DNA of 16,921 bases from Alphaproteobacteria bacterium (GTDB lineage Bacteria; Pseudomonadota; Alphaproteobacteria; Reyranellales; Reyranellaceae), in NCBI GenBank assembly GCA_013290035.1, contig JABCYT010000007.1, positions 1 through 16,921 of the forward strand. The letters are read 5' to 3'. Below are positions 7,395-15,314 of the stretch, one piece after another (within the stretch, counting starts at the first letter, position 1; every line of letters starts with the position of its first letter). Position numbers and translations under genes: made by a program. Below the pieces are notes generated by a model. It did not search any database. It had not been told where the DNA came from and saw only the letters and a program-made list of their open reading frames with translations.

Positions 7395-7473
7395 GCTGGG
7401 GGCGCGCGACTTCAGTCGCGCGTCTTTGCCTGCAGCAAAGAAGATCGCGCGACTGGAGTGGCGCGCCCCCAGC
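7395..7473. repeat. nested palindromic repeat between convergent genes
   Basis: The outer arms GCTGGGGGCGCGC (from 7395) and GCGCGCCCCCAGC (to 7473) pair. Inside them the arms each contain a smaller palindrome, CGCGCGACttcAGTCGCGCG on the left and a slightly worn version on the right. The centre TCTTTGC-ctgca-GCAAAGA (7423-7441) is a perfect 7-bp stem with a 5-nt loop. The whole can form one 79-nt hairpin or a cloverleaf. It lies between the ends of the SDR (+) and the EamA gene (-), so it may end transcription from both sides. It looks like a REP/BIME unit, unlike the repeat at 1601. Confidence 0.8.
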
Positions 7474-7485
7474 AATGAATGACGC

Positions 7486-8343
7486 TTAGCCCGACATCCG
7501 CCGGTCGTGATGCCAGGTGTAGAGCCCGCTTGCCACGATGATGGCCGCCCCCGCCAAGGTCCACCGGTCGGGGATGTCGCCGAACACGACGGCGCCCAGG
7601 ATCGTGACCCAGACCAGCAGGGAATAGCTGTAGGGCTGCACGGCGCTCGCCTCGGCATAGTCGAGCGCGCGGATCAGCGCGTAGTTCGCGATCGCGCCCA
7701 GCAGGGCGGCGACGATCATGAGCACCCAGCCCTGCGGATCGGGCCATTGCCAGCCCCACGGGGCGACCAGGGTGGCGGCGGCGAAGGCTGCGAAGGCCGA
7801 CCAGACCAGCGTCGTGTCCGGTGGATCGGTCCGCGCCGAGAGCCGAGTCAGGATCTGGTAGCCGCCCCACATCAACGCGCCCAGCAACGGCAGCACCAGC
7901 GGCCATTCGAGGGCGCGAAAGCCCGGTCGCACGATCAGCAGCACGCCGACAAAGCCCGCGACCACCGCGAGCCAGCGCGCCGGGCCTGCGTTCTCGCCCA
8001 GGAACAGCACGCCGAGCGCGATCACGATCAAAGGTGACGTGGCGGCGACAGCATGCGTGTCGGCCAGCGGCAGGTAGCGGAAGGCCAGCACGAACACCAT
8101 GCTCTCGACCAGCGCCAGCAGCGCGCGCAGGCCCTGCAGCCAGGGACGCTGCGTGCGCGCCACCGCGACAAGGCCTTGGCGGCGTACCACGAACCAGGCG
8201 AACAGGCAGAACACGGCATAGCGGATCCACATCAACTGGCCGATCGGGTAATCGGCGACCAGCCACTTGCTCATCGCGTCCATGCCGGCGAAGGCCAGCA
8301 TGGCGAGCACGGTGAAGAGCGCGCCGAGCGAGGTGCGGTTCAC
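7486..8343 (-). CDS. EamA/DMT-superfamily transporter
   Basis: A 285-aa integral membrane protein with about ten hydrophobic helices arranged as two repeated EamA halves (about 1-135 and 145-280). The first half has MDAMSKWLVADYPIGQLMWIR, typical of the family start, and VRP (about 135) ends it. The second has ANYALIRALDYAEASAVQP, the usual motif before helix nine. Members export or import small metabolites such as amino acids, nucleotides or drugs; the substrate is unknown. The start is GTG at 8343, which overlaps the stop of the upstream LLM gene as GTGA. The overlap and the conserved N-terminal helix decide this start. Coupling suggests transport of a substrate or product of that oxidoreductase. 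Confidence 0.87.
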   Translation of the reverse strand: MNRTSLGALFTVLAMLAFAGMDAMSKWLVADYPIGQLMWIRYAVFCLFAWFVVRRQGLVAVARTQRPWLQGLRALLALVESMVFVLAFRYLPLADTHAVAATSPLIVIALGVLFLGENAGPARWLAVVAGFVGVLLIVRPGFRALEWPLVLPLLGALMWGGYQILTRLSARTDPPDTTLVWSAFAAFAAATLVAPWGWQWPDPQGWVLMIVAALLGAIANYALIRALDYAEASAVQPYSYSLLVWVTILGAVVFGDIPDRWTLAGAAIIVASGLYTWHHDRRMSG

Positions 8344-9413
8344 TCCGCGGCTGCGACCCTGTGCGCCGGCGGCCGGAACGCGGGGATCACGCGCTCGGCG
8401 AACAGCTTCAGGCTCCGCATCGCCTTCTCGCGTCCGTAATAGGGCGGGTAGTGCAGCAGCAGGGAGGTCATGCCGGTGCGCGCCTGCAGTTCGCGCAGCC
8501 GCGCGATCACCGTCTCGGCCGAGCCATGCAGCAGGGTGGTAGCCAAGAGATCGTCGTAGTTGATCTGGTTGCCCTTCTCCGACACCGAGCCGAGATAGCC
8601 GCCGGTGCCCGAGCCGCCGAAATGGGCGATGTGGCGCACGATCGCCTGCTCGGTGTCGGCGCGCGCCTCCCTGTCGGAATCGGCGATATAGACCCAGCGC
8701 GCGATGTCGATCTGGCCGGCCGCAGGGTTCTTGCGCCGCTCGGCGGTGGCCTTGGCGAGCTCGCGCTTGTAGAGCGCGGTCTGGGCGGCCAGTGTCTCGA
8801 CGCTGGGCAAGGTCGACAGCATCAGGCCGAAGCCGTTGCGCCCGCAGTAGCCGATCGAGCGGTCGGTGCCGCCGGCCATGTAGAGTGGCGGATGCGGCAT
8901 CTGGAGGGGCTGCGGCAGCATCTCGTAGGGCGCCGCCACGGTGCCGCTGAAATACTTGCCCTTGTGGTCGTAGCGGTGGCGACGGAAGGCATCGAACATC
9001 AGGCCCACCGCCTCCTCGACCATGTCGCGGCGGCCGTCGAAATCCTTGCCCAACCCCTCGAATTCATAAGGCCTGTAGCCCGAGCCGATGCCCAGCATGA
9101 CCCTGCCGTTCGACAGGATGTCGACGAAGTTGGCATTCTCGACGACACGGATCGGGTCGTAGAGCGGCAGCGTGATGACGCCCGAGGCGAGCTTGATGCG
9201 GCTGGTCTTGGCCGCGAGGTAGGCCATGTAGGCGAAGCAGTCGGGCATGATGCCGTAGCTGGTGGCGAAGTGATGCTCGGCGATCCAGGCCGTGTCGTAG
9301 CCCAGCCGTTCGGCCTCGACGATCTCGTCCGTGGTGCGGGCATGTACGTCGCGATGGGGATAGGGCTCCTCATTTGGGTTCGGATGAGATGTGAAAAGGA
9401 CGCCGAATTCCAT
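8340..9413 (-). CDS. LLM-class flavin-dependent oxidoreductase (luciferase-like)
   Basis: A 357-aa protein of the bacterial-luciferase-like TIM-barrel family. Recognisable segments are MEFGVLFTSHPN at the start, AERLGYDTAWIAEHHF (about 36-51), SRIKLASGV (about 72-80), LPLYDPIRVVENANFVDILSNGRVMLGIGSGY (about 82-113) and GGTDRSIGYCGRNGFG (about 180-195). The family uses FMNH2 or F420; monooxygenation with FMNH2 from a separate reductase is the usual proteobacterial case, but no reductase is next to it. The ATG at 9413 has minus-strand GAGGGAA just upstream; in-frame extension to 9524 is not family-like. It is the first gene of a two-gene operon with the EamA transporter and is divergent (104 bp) from the amidohydrolases. 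Confidence 0.87.
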   Translation of the reverse strand: MEFGVLFTSHPNPNEEPYPHRDVHARTTDEIVEAERLGYDTAWIAEHHFATSYGIMPDCFAYMAYLAAKTSRIKLASGVITLPLYDPIRVVENANFVDILSNGRVMLGIGSGYRPYEFEGLGKDFDGRRDMVEEAVGLMFDAFRRHRYDHKGKYFSGTVAAPYEMLPQPLQMPHPPLYMAGGTDRSIGYCGRNGFGLMLSTLPSVETLAAQTALYKRELAKATAERRKNPAAGQIDIARWVYIADSDREARADTEQAIVRHIAHFGGSGTGGYLGSVSEKGNQINYDDLLATTLLHGSAETVIARLRELQARTGMTSLLLHYPPYYGREKAMRSLKLFAERVIPAFRPPAHRVAAAE

Positions 9414-9517
9414 GGTTCCCTCAATTTCGTTGCGCAATCCTAGGACGCCAGCCATGCGCTTGCCAGCGATTGAGCGATCCGCCTGGCGGGCGTACCCTTG
9501 AACAGCGGAGGGTTGCC

Positions 9518-11221
9518 ATGGCATTCGACCTCGTCGTCAAGAACGGGATGATCGTCGACGGTTCCGGATTGCCGCGTTATCGCGGCGACATCGGCGTGAA
9601 GGATGGCAAGATCGCCGAGATCGGCCGCATCAACGGCGCGGCGACGGCCGAGACGCTGGACGCCGAGGGCCATGTCGTGACGCCGGGCTTCGTCGACGTG
9701 CACACCCACATGGACGCGCAGATCTTCTGGGATCCGATCGGCACCAGCTCCTGCTTCCATGGCGTGACCAGCGTGGTCATGGGCAATTGCGGCTTCACCC
9801 TGGCGCCCTGCCGCGAGAGCGAAGCCGACCTCGTCATCCGCAATCTCGAACGCGCCGAGGACATCAGCCGCGCCGCCATGAAGGCCGGCATCAAATGGCG
9901 CTGGGAGACCTTCCCCGAATTCCTCGACGTGCTGGACAGCCTGCCCAAGGGCATCAACTACTCGGGCTATATCGGCCACTGCGCCTTGCGCACCTACGTG
10001 ATGGGCCAGCGCGCCTTCACCGACGAGGCGACCGAGGACGAGATCAGGACCATGGCGCATCACATCAGGGAGGCGATCAAGGCGGGTGCCTTCGGCTTCT
10101 CCTCGACGCGCTCCATCAACCACATGACCTCGGACGACAAGCCGGTGGCGAGCCGCCTCGCGACCTGGAACGAACTCGAGACGATGGTGCGGGCCATGGC
10201 CGAGGTCGGCTCGGGCACCCTGGAGATCGCCGGCGCCCCCTCGGGCACCGCCAGCGAGACCGCCGTGAAGTACTATGACCGGCTGAGTTCGCTGGCGATC
10301 GAGACGGGCCGCCCCGTCACCTTCGGCCTGTTCAGCTCGCGCCACTCGCCGGATGCCTGGCGGCGCACGCTCGAGGTCGTCGATCGGGTCAACAGCCAGG
10401 GCGGCCGCTTCATTCCCCAGGTCCACAGCCGGGCGCTGAACGTGCTGCTCTCCTTCGAGACGCAGCTGCCGTTCGACAAGTGGGAGATGTGGCGCGACAT
10501 GCGCAAGCTGCCGCTCGCCGAGCAGAAGCAGTGGCTGCTCGACGCCGACAAGCGCCGGCGCCTGGTCGAGATCGCCTCGCGTCCGTACGAAGGTCCGGAA
10601 GTGCGCGGCACCGAAGCGCGGCCGCCGGAGTGGGAGTTGACCTATGCGCTGACCGACATGCGCGGGCCCCACAAGACCATGGCCGAGCTGGCGCGGCAGA
10701 AGAACACACATCCGGTCGAGCTGATGATCGACATGGCGCTGGAGCGCGACCTCAAGTTTTTCATGATCTTCCCCGTCGCCAACGAGAGCCAGAGCGACGC
10801 TCTGGAGCTGATGAAGCATCCACGCTCGGTCGTGACCTTCTCCGACTCCGGTGCCCATGTCTCGCAGATCATGGACTCCTCGCTGCAGACGCATCTGCTC
10901 AGCCACTGGGTGCGCGACAAGCAGGCCTTCACGCTGGAGCAGGCGGTGAAGATGATCACCTGCGACAACGCCACCCAGTTCGGTTTCCACGATCGCGGCC
11001 TGATCCGCGAGGGCTTGGTGGCCGACATCGCCGTGTTCGATCCCGCGACGGTCGGCCCCCGCATGCCGGAAGCGGTGTGCGACCTGCCGGCCGGCGCCAA
11101 GCGGCTGAAGCAGAAGTGCGACGGCATGAAGGCCACCGTCGTCAACGGCCAGGTGCTGCTGCGCGACAACGAGCCCACGGGCGCGCTGCCCGGCAGGCTG
11201 TTGAGGAAGAAGCGGCACTAG
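9518..11221 (+). CDS. N-acyl-D-amino-acid deacylase-like amidohydrolase (copy 1)
   Basis: A 567-aa amidohydrolase-superfamily enzyme. A small beta domain (1-55, 520-567) flanks a TIM barrel starting at GFVDVHTHMD (58-66), where His62 and His64 are metal ligands. Cys91 in GNCGFTLAPC lies 27 residues after His64, the spacing of His69 and Cys96 in Alcaligenes D-aminoacylase. QVHSR (301-305) and FSDSGAHVS (441-449, with likely catalytic Asp443) complete the site. The family cleaves N-acyl-D-amino acids, hydantoins or related amides; this long form (about 570 versus about 480 residues) has no assigned substrate that I can see. The start follows GGAGGG by five bases. A near copy follows 68 bp downstream. 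Confidence 0.87.
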   Translation: MAFDLVVKNGMIVDGSGLPRYRGDIGVKDGKIAEIGRINGAATAETLDAEGHVVTPGFVDVHTHMDAQIFWDPIGTSSCFHGVTSVVMGNCGFTLAPCRESEADLVIRNLERAEDISRAAMKAGIKWRWETFPEFLDVLDSLPKGINYSGYIGHCALRTYVMGQRAFTDEATEDEIRTMAHHIREAIKAGAFGFSSTRSINHMTSDDKPVASRLATWNELETMVRAMAEVGSGTLEIAGAPSGTASETAVKYYDRLSSLAIETGRPVTFGLFSSRHSPDAWRRTLEVVDRVNSQGGRFIPQVHSRALNVLLSFETQLPFDKWEMWRDMRKLPLAEQKQWLLDADKRRRLVEIASRPYEGPEVRGTEARPPEWELTYALTDMRGPHKTMAELARQKNTHPVELMIDMALERDLKFFMIFPVANESQSDALELMKHPRSVVTFSDSGAHVSQIMDSSLQTHLLSHWVRDKQAFTLEQAVKMITCDNATQFGFHDRGLIREGLVADIAVFDPATVGPRMPEAVCDLPAGAKRLKQKCDGMKATVVNGQVLLRDNEPTGALPGRLLRKKRH

Positions 11222-11245
11222 CGCCGACGTAACGGCTCAATTTCC

Positions 11246-11265
11246 TCTTCCCCGCCAGGGGGAGG
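11246..11265. repeat. C-rich/G-rich hairpin between twin amidohydrolases
   Basis: CTCTTCCCC-type left arm (11246-11253) pairs with GGGGGAGG (11258-11265) around a GCCA loop; two of the eight pairs are G-U. This resembles a pyrimidine/purine hairpin scattered in many alphaproteobacterial intergenic regions. It is too weak and lacks a T-run to call a terminator; read-through into copy 2 is likely. Confidence 0.4.
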
Positions 11266-11289
11266 AGAATGAAAGAATGGAGGGCTGCC

Positions 11290-12981
11290 ATGGCATTCGA
11301 CCTCGTCGTCAAGAACGGCATGATCGTCGACGGTTCAGGACTGCCGCGTTATCGCGGCGACATCGGCGTGAAGGACGGCAAGATCGCCGAGATCGGCCGC
11401 CTCAACGGCGCGGCGACGGCCGAGACGCTGGATGCCGAGGGCCATGTCGTGGCGCCGGGCTTCGTCGATGGCCACACGCACATGGACGCCCAGATCTTCT
11501 GGGATCCGATCGGCACCAGCTCCTGCTTCCAGGGCGTGACCAGCGTGGTCATGGGCAACTGCGGCTTCACCCTGGCGCCGTGCCGCGAGAGCGAGGCGGA
11601 TCTCGTCATCCGCAACCTCGAGCGCGCCGAGGACATCAGCCGGGCCGCCATGAAGGCCGGCATCAAATGGCGCTGGGAGACCTTCCCCGAGTTCCTCGAC
11701 GTGCTGGACTCGCTGCCCAAGGGCATCAACTACGCGGGCTACATGGGCCACTGCGCGCTGCGCACCTACGTGATGGGCCAGCGCGCCTTCACCCACCAAG
11801 CGACCGAGGACGATCTCAGGGCGATGGTGCACCACACCAAGGAATCGATCGCCGCCGGCGCGCACGGCTTCTCGACCACGCGCAGCGTCAGCCACATGAC
11901 CTCGGACGACAAGCCGGTGGCGAGCCGGCTCGCCACCTGGGAAGAGTTCGCGACGCTGGTCAAGGCCATGGGTGCGGGCATGGTCGAGGTCGCGGGCGAG
12001 CCGCGCGGTGATGCAGAGAAGGCGAGGCGGTACTACGAGGACCTCGGCAAGCTCGCCATCGAGAGCGGCCGGCCGATCACCTTCGGCCTGTTCAACCGGC
12101 GCGCCGTCCCGGGTCACTGGCGCACCACGTTCGACATCATGGAGCGCACCGCCCGGCAAGGCGGCCGCATGTTCGCCCAGGTGCACAGCCGGGCGCTGAA
12201 CGTGCTGCTCTCCTTCGAGACCCAGCTGCCGTTCGACAAGTGGGACATGTGGCGCGACATGCGCAAGCTGCCGCTTGCCGAGCAGAAGCAGTGGCTGCTC
12301 GACGCCGACAAGCGGCGCAAGCTGGTCGAGATCGCCTCGCGTCCGTACGAAGGTCCGGAGGTGCGCGGCGCGGAAGCGCGGCCGCCGGAGTGGGACCGCA
12401 TCTATGCGCTGAGCGACATGAAGGGCCCGCACAAGACCATGGCCGACCTGGCGCGACAGAAGAACACGCATCCTGTCGACCTGATGATCGACATGGCGCT
12501 TGAGCGCGACATGAAATTCTTCATGATCCAGCCGATCGCCAACGAGGACCAGGCCGAGGCTCTGGAGCTGATGAAGCATCCGCGCTCGGTCGTGACCTTC
12601 TCGGATTCCGGCGCCCATGTCTCGCAGATCATGGACTCCTCGCTGCAAACCCACCTGCTCAGCCACTGGGTGCGCGAGAAGCAGGCCTTCACGCTCGAGG
12701 AAGCGGTGAAGATGATCACCTGCGACACTGCCACCCAGTTCGGCTTCCACGATCGCGGCCTGCTGCGCGAGGGCATGGCGGCCGACATCGTGGTGTTCGA
12801 TGCCGACACGATCGCCCCGCGCATGCCCGAGGTGGTGTGCGACCTGCCGGCCGGCGCCAAGCGGCTGAAGCAGAAGTGCGATGGCATGCAGGCCACCATC
12901 GTCAACGGCCAGGTGCTGCTGCGCGACAACGAGCCGACCGGCAACCTGCCGGGCAAGCTCATCCGCAGGAAGCGCCACTAG
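11290..12981 (+). CDS. N-acyl-D-amino-acid deacylase-like amidohydrolase (copy 2)
   Basis: A 563-aa tandem paralogue of the preceding gene, with the same Shine-Dalgarno (GGAGGG, five bases before ATG). His62, His64 and Cys91 are kept (GFVDGHTHMD, GNCGFTLAPC), as are QVHSR and FSDSGAHVS. Residues 1-168 differ from copy 1 at six positions, and so do only about three of the 72 from QVHSR to the EARPPEW segment. The intervening ~130 residues differ heavily and are four residues shorter. The metal centre is therefore intact and both enzymes should be active, with the variable block likely touching substrate. The HEAT-repeat gene begins eight bases after its stop and is probably cotranscribed. Confidence 0.87.
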   Translation: MAFDLVVKNGMIVDGSGLPRYRGDIGVKDGKIAEIGRLNGAATAETLDAEGHVVAPGFVDGHTHMDAQIFWDPIGTSSCFQGVTSVVMGNCGFTLAPCRESEADLVIRNLERAEDISRAAMKAGIKWRWETFPEFLDVLDSLPKGINYAGYMGHCALRTYVMGQRAFTHQATEDDLRAMVHHTKESIAAGAHGFSTTRSVSHMTSDDKPVASRLATWEEFATLVKAMGAGMVEVAGEPRGDAEKARRYYEDLGKLAIESGRPITFGLFNRRAVPGHWRTTFDIMERTARQGGRMFAQVHSRALNVLLSFETQLPFDKWDMWRDMRKLPLAEQKQWLLDADKRRKLVEIASRPYEGPEVRGAEARPPEWDRIYALSDMKGPHKTMADLARQKNTHPVDLMIDMALERDMKFFMIQPIANEDQAEALELMKHPRSVVTFSDSGAHVSQIMDSSLQTHLLSHWVREKQAFTLEEAVKMITCDTATQFGFHDRGLLREGMAADIVVFDADTIAPRMPEVVCDLPAGAKRLKQKCDGMQATIVNGQVLLRDNEPTGNLPGKLIRRKRH

Positions 12982-12988
12982 GAGCGCG

Positions 12989-13546
12989 ATGACGGCAGCG
13001 AGCGGTTCCTACGACTCGCTGCTGGCCGAACTCGCGATCCCGCATCGCGCGAAGGCTGCCTATCGCCAGCTCTTGAACGCCGGCCCCGACGCATTGCCGG
13101 CGATCCGGTGTGGGCTTCGCCATGCCAACGCCGATGTGCGCTACTGGTGCTGCCAGTATCTCGACCGTTTTCTCGAGCCCGAGGTTCTGGGCGATCTGGT
13201 CTCCATGCTCGACGATCCCGATTATCGTATTCGGGTGTCGACGCTGCACACGCTGTCCTGCGATCGCTGCAAGGAAGGTGATTGTCGCCCCGAGGAAGCG
13301 GCCGTTCTGCCGCGCGCAATGGCCCTGCTGGCCAGCGATCCCGATGCTCACGTTCGTGCGCACGCCATCGGCCTGGTGGGACGATGGGTTCACACCAATC
13401 CCGACGTCGAGGCCGCGCTCCTGAAAGCGATGCGGCAGGATTCCAGTCCAGCGGTCCGCAAGAAAGCCGGCTGGCTCGTCCCGGGTGGCCCGATCCATCG
13501 GCGCACCAAGCCCAAGACGGCAAACCGCCGCAATTCGGTCACTTGA
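12989..13546 (+). CDS. HEAT-repeat protein with a three-cysteine insertion
   Basis: A 185-aa all-helical protein, probably cytoplasmic. Three to four HEAT-like units are visible: DALPAIRCGLRHANADVRYWCCQYLDR (about 35-60), VLGDLVSMLDDPDYRIRVSTLHTLS (about 66-90), LPRAMALLASDPDAHVRAHAIGLVGRW (about 107-133) and VEAALLKAMRQDSSPAVRKKAGWL (about 140-163). Each has the D-x-x-VR turn. Between units two and three sits CDRCKEGDC (91-99), with cysteines 91, 94 and 99 that could bind a metal. Such proteins usually serve as protein-protein scaffolds; the partner is unknown. AGGAGCG precedes ATG 12989, eight bases after the amidohydrolase stop. The basic tail RRTKPKTANRR (171-181) is probably disordered. 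Confidence 0.75.
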   Translation: MTAASGSYDSLLAELAIPHRAKAAYRQLLNAGPDALPAIRCGLRHANADVRYWCCQYLDRFLEPEVLGDLVSMLDDPDYRIRVSTLHTLSCDRCKEGDCRPEEAAVLPRAMALLASDPDAHVRAHAIGLVGRWVHTNPDVEAALLKAMRQDSSPAVRKKAGWLVPGGPIHRRTKPKTANRRNSVT

Positions 13547-13576
13547 CTTCGCTGCGCTGCACCATCATATACGCGC

Positions 13577-13598
13577 CAGCCCGCTGCCTTGTGGGCTG
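13577..13598 (+). terminator. possible weak hairpin after the HEAT gene
   Basis: CAGCCC (13577-13582) pairs perfectly with GGGCTG (13593-13598) across a 10-nt loop. There is no clear T-run after it, only ACAAAGATTTCT. It could end the amidohydrolase-HEAT transcript or be chance in GC-rich DNA. Confidence 0.25.
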
Positions 13599-13722
13599 AC
13601 AAAGATTTCTCGCGATCGCGCGACGCGCCTCTCATTCGATGGCGCCTCATCCCGAGACAATCCCCAAAACAAGAGCCGTCCCAGCCGCGCGCGGGAACGG
13701 GCCAAAAGCCGCCCTACATACG

Positions 13723-13755
13723 CGTGCCCGACAGGCACGGCCGGCGGCCAAAGGA
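13723..13755 (+). promoter_or_regulatory. 5' leader hairpin and Shine-Dalgarno of the helicase gene
   Basis: CGTGCC (13723-13728) and GGCACG (13734-13739) form a perfect 6-bp stem with loop CGACA. A second imperfect palindrome, GGCCGGCGGCC, follows directly, and AAGGA (13751-13755) lies 11 bases before the GTG at 13767. RNA helicase genes are often controlled through structured leaders; that this one is regulated so is inference. The remaining bases from 13547 to 13722 show no promoter I can support, only a perfect CGCGATCGCG palindrome at 13611-13620. Confidence 0.4.
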
Positions 13756-13766
13756 CTTTATTTCCA

Positions 13767-15305
13767 GTGAGTAATGTTTCGTTTGCGGATCTCGGCCTGG
13801 CCGAGCCGTTGCTGCGTGCCCTCGAAGCCGCCCAGTACATCGTGCCCACGCCCATCCAGGCGCGCACCATTCCGGCGCTCCTGCAGGGTCGCGACGTGCT
13901 GGGCATTGCCCAGACCGGCACCGGCAAGACCGCGGCCTTCGCGTTGCCCGTGCTGCAGCACCTCTCGGGCTTCCGCGAGCGCCCGCAGCCCAAGCACCCG
14001 CGTTGCCTCGTGCTGGCGCCGACCCGCGAGCTTGCGGTCCAGATCTCGCGCAGCTTCGACACCTACGGCCGTGGCCTCGGGCTGCGCCTCTGCACCGTCG
14101 TCGGTGGCCTGGGCTATGGCCGCCAGATCGAGACCCTGGCGCGCGGCGTCGACATCCTGGTCGCCACGCCAGGCCGTCTGCTCGACCTGATCGAGCGCGG
14201 CAACGTGAAGTTGGCGCATGTGACGTTCCTCGTCATCGACGAGGCCGACCGCATGTTCGACATGGGCTTCATCAAGGACGTGCGCCGCATCGTCGGCTCC
14301 GTCTCCAAGCAGCGCCAGACGCTGCTGTTCTCCGCCACCATGCCGGGCGACGTCGCCAAGCTCGCGTCGGAGATCCTGAAGAACCCCGAGCGGGTCGAGA
14401 TCGCGCCGCAGGGCCGCACCGTCGAGAAGGTCGATCAGCGAGTCTACTTCGTGAACTCCGCCACCAAGCGGGCGCTGCTCAGCCACTTGCTGTCCGACGA
14501 GACGCTCGAGCGGGTCATCGTCTTCACCCGCACCAAGCGCGGCGCCAACCGGGTTGCCGAGGCGCTCGAGGACCGTGGCGTCCGCTCCGAGGCGATTCAC
14601 GGCAACAAGTCGCAGAACGCGCGGCAGAAGGCGCTCGACAATTTCAGCCGCGGCAAGGCCCGCGTGCTGGTCGCCACCGATCTCGCCTCGCGCGGCATCG
14701 ACGTCGTGGGCGTGACCCATGTCATCAACTACGAGCTGCCGGCCGACGCCGAGAGCTACGTCCATCGCATCGGCCGCACCGCGCGCGCCGGCGCCTCGGG
14801 CGTCGCCCTGTCGTTCTGCGACAGCAGCGAGCGCGGCCAGCTCAAGAGCATCGAGCGCCTGACCAACCAGCGCATCGCCGTCATTTCGACGCCGGCCAAC
14901 GAGGACATGCCGGCCGCCCCGCCGATGCGTCCGCGGGCCGAGCGCGAGGCGAACGACGAGAGCCAGCGCGATCAACGCTACCGCCCCGGACGTCCCGGCG
15001 GCGGCGCCGGTCGTCCCGGCGGCGGCCCCGGCCGCCATCGCTCGTTCGGTGATCGCTCGCGCGGCGAGCGTCCGCCCGCACAGGCCGAACATCAGTGGCC
15101 GCGCGGTGATTATCGCGATCGCCCGCAAGGCGGCGATCGTCCCCAAGGTGATCGTCCGGAAGGCGATCGTCCCTACAGCGCGCGTCCGCATGCCAAGCGT
15201 CCGTATACGCCTCGTCCGCAGGGTGACCGGCCGCCGTTCGGTGGACCGCGCGGCAATGGCGGTGGTCGCCGCTTCGGCGGCGGCGGTCGTGGCCGCGCTA
15301 CCTGA
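13767..15305 (+). CDS. rhlE: DEAD-box ATP-dependent RNA helicase, RhlE type
   Basis: A 512-aa helicase with every core motif. The Q motif is FADLGLAEPLLRALE...PTPIQ (6-31). AQTGTGKT (48-55), PTREL (85-89), TPGR (134-137), DEAD (158-161) and SAT (189-191) lie in the first RecA domain. VIVFTRTK (250-257), ATDLASRGID (303-312) and HRIGRTAR (333-340) lie in the second. It unwinds short RNA duplexes with ATP, typically in ribosome assembly, RNA decay or cold adaptation. The tail from about 385 is low-complexity and RG/GDRP-rich, likely disordered and RNA-binding. I chose GTG 13767 because the Q-motif phenylalanine must be near the N-terminus as in RhlE and there is no later in-frame start before it. 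The codon track extends open upstream but without family similarity. Confidence 0.9.
   Translation: MSNVSFADLGLAEPLLRALEAAQYIVPTPIQARTIPALLQGRDVLGIAQTGTGKTAAFALPVLQHLSGFRERPQPKHPRCLVLAPTRELAVQISRSFDTYGRGLGLRLCTVVGGLGYGRQIETLARGVDILVATPGRLLDLIERGNVKLAHVTFLVIDEADRMFDMGFIKDVRRIVGSVSKQRQTLLFSATMPGDVAKLASEILKNPERVEIAPQGRTVEKVDQRVYFVNSATKRALLSHLLSDETLERVIVFTRTKRGANRVAEALEDRGVRSEAIHGNKSQNARQKALDNFSRGKARVLVATDLASRGIDVVGVTHVINYELPADAESYVHRIGRTARAGASGVALSFCDSSERGQLKSIERLTNQRIAVISTPANEDMPAAPPMRPRAEREANDESQRDQRYRPGRPGGGAGRPGGGPGRHRSFGDRSRGERPPAQAEHQWPRGDYRDRPQGGDRPQGDRPEGDRPYSARPHAKRPYTPRPQGDRPPFGGPRGNGGGRRFGGGGRGRAT
15126..15173 (+). repeat. short in-frame tandem repeats (QGDRP units) in the helicase tail
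   Basis: Three imperfect units of about 15 bases, each ending in GATCGTCC, encode QGGDRP, QGDRP and EGDRP. The units use CGT for Arg, unlike the CGC preferred elsewhere. They lie in the disordered RG-rich tail and are likely to vary in number between strains by slippage. Confidence 0.7.
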
Positions 15306-15314
15306 GGGCGCGGC

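Noticed and set aside
9414..9517. Divergent promoter between the LLM and amidohydrolase genes
   Set aside because: The 104-bp gap must hold start signals, but I could not find a convincing -35/-10 pair or operator.
9440..11218. A 592-codon open frame antisense to amidohydrolase copy 1 (and 11335-12978 antisense to copy 2)
   Set aside because: High-GC codon bias leaves the opposite frame open. The product is His/Arg/Ala-rich without any domain, and the plus strand carries a clear family match.
13758..15191. A 477-codon frame antisense to the helicase
   Set aside because: Shadow of the helicase; composition is low-complexity and no ribosome site or motif supports it.
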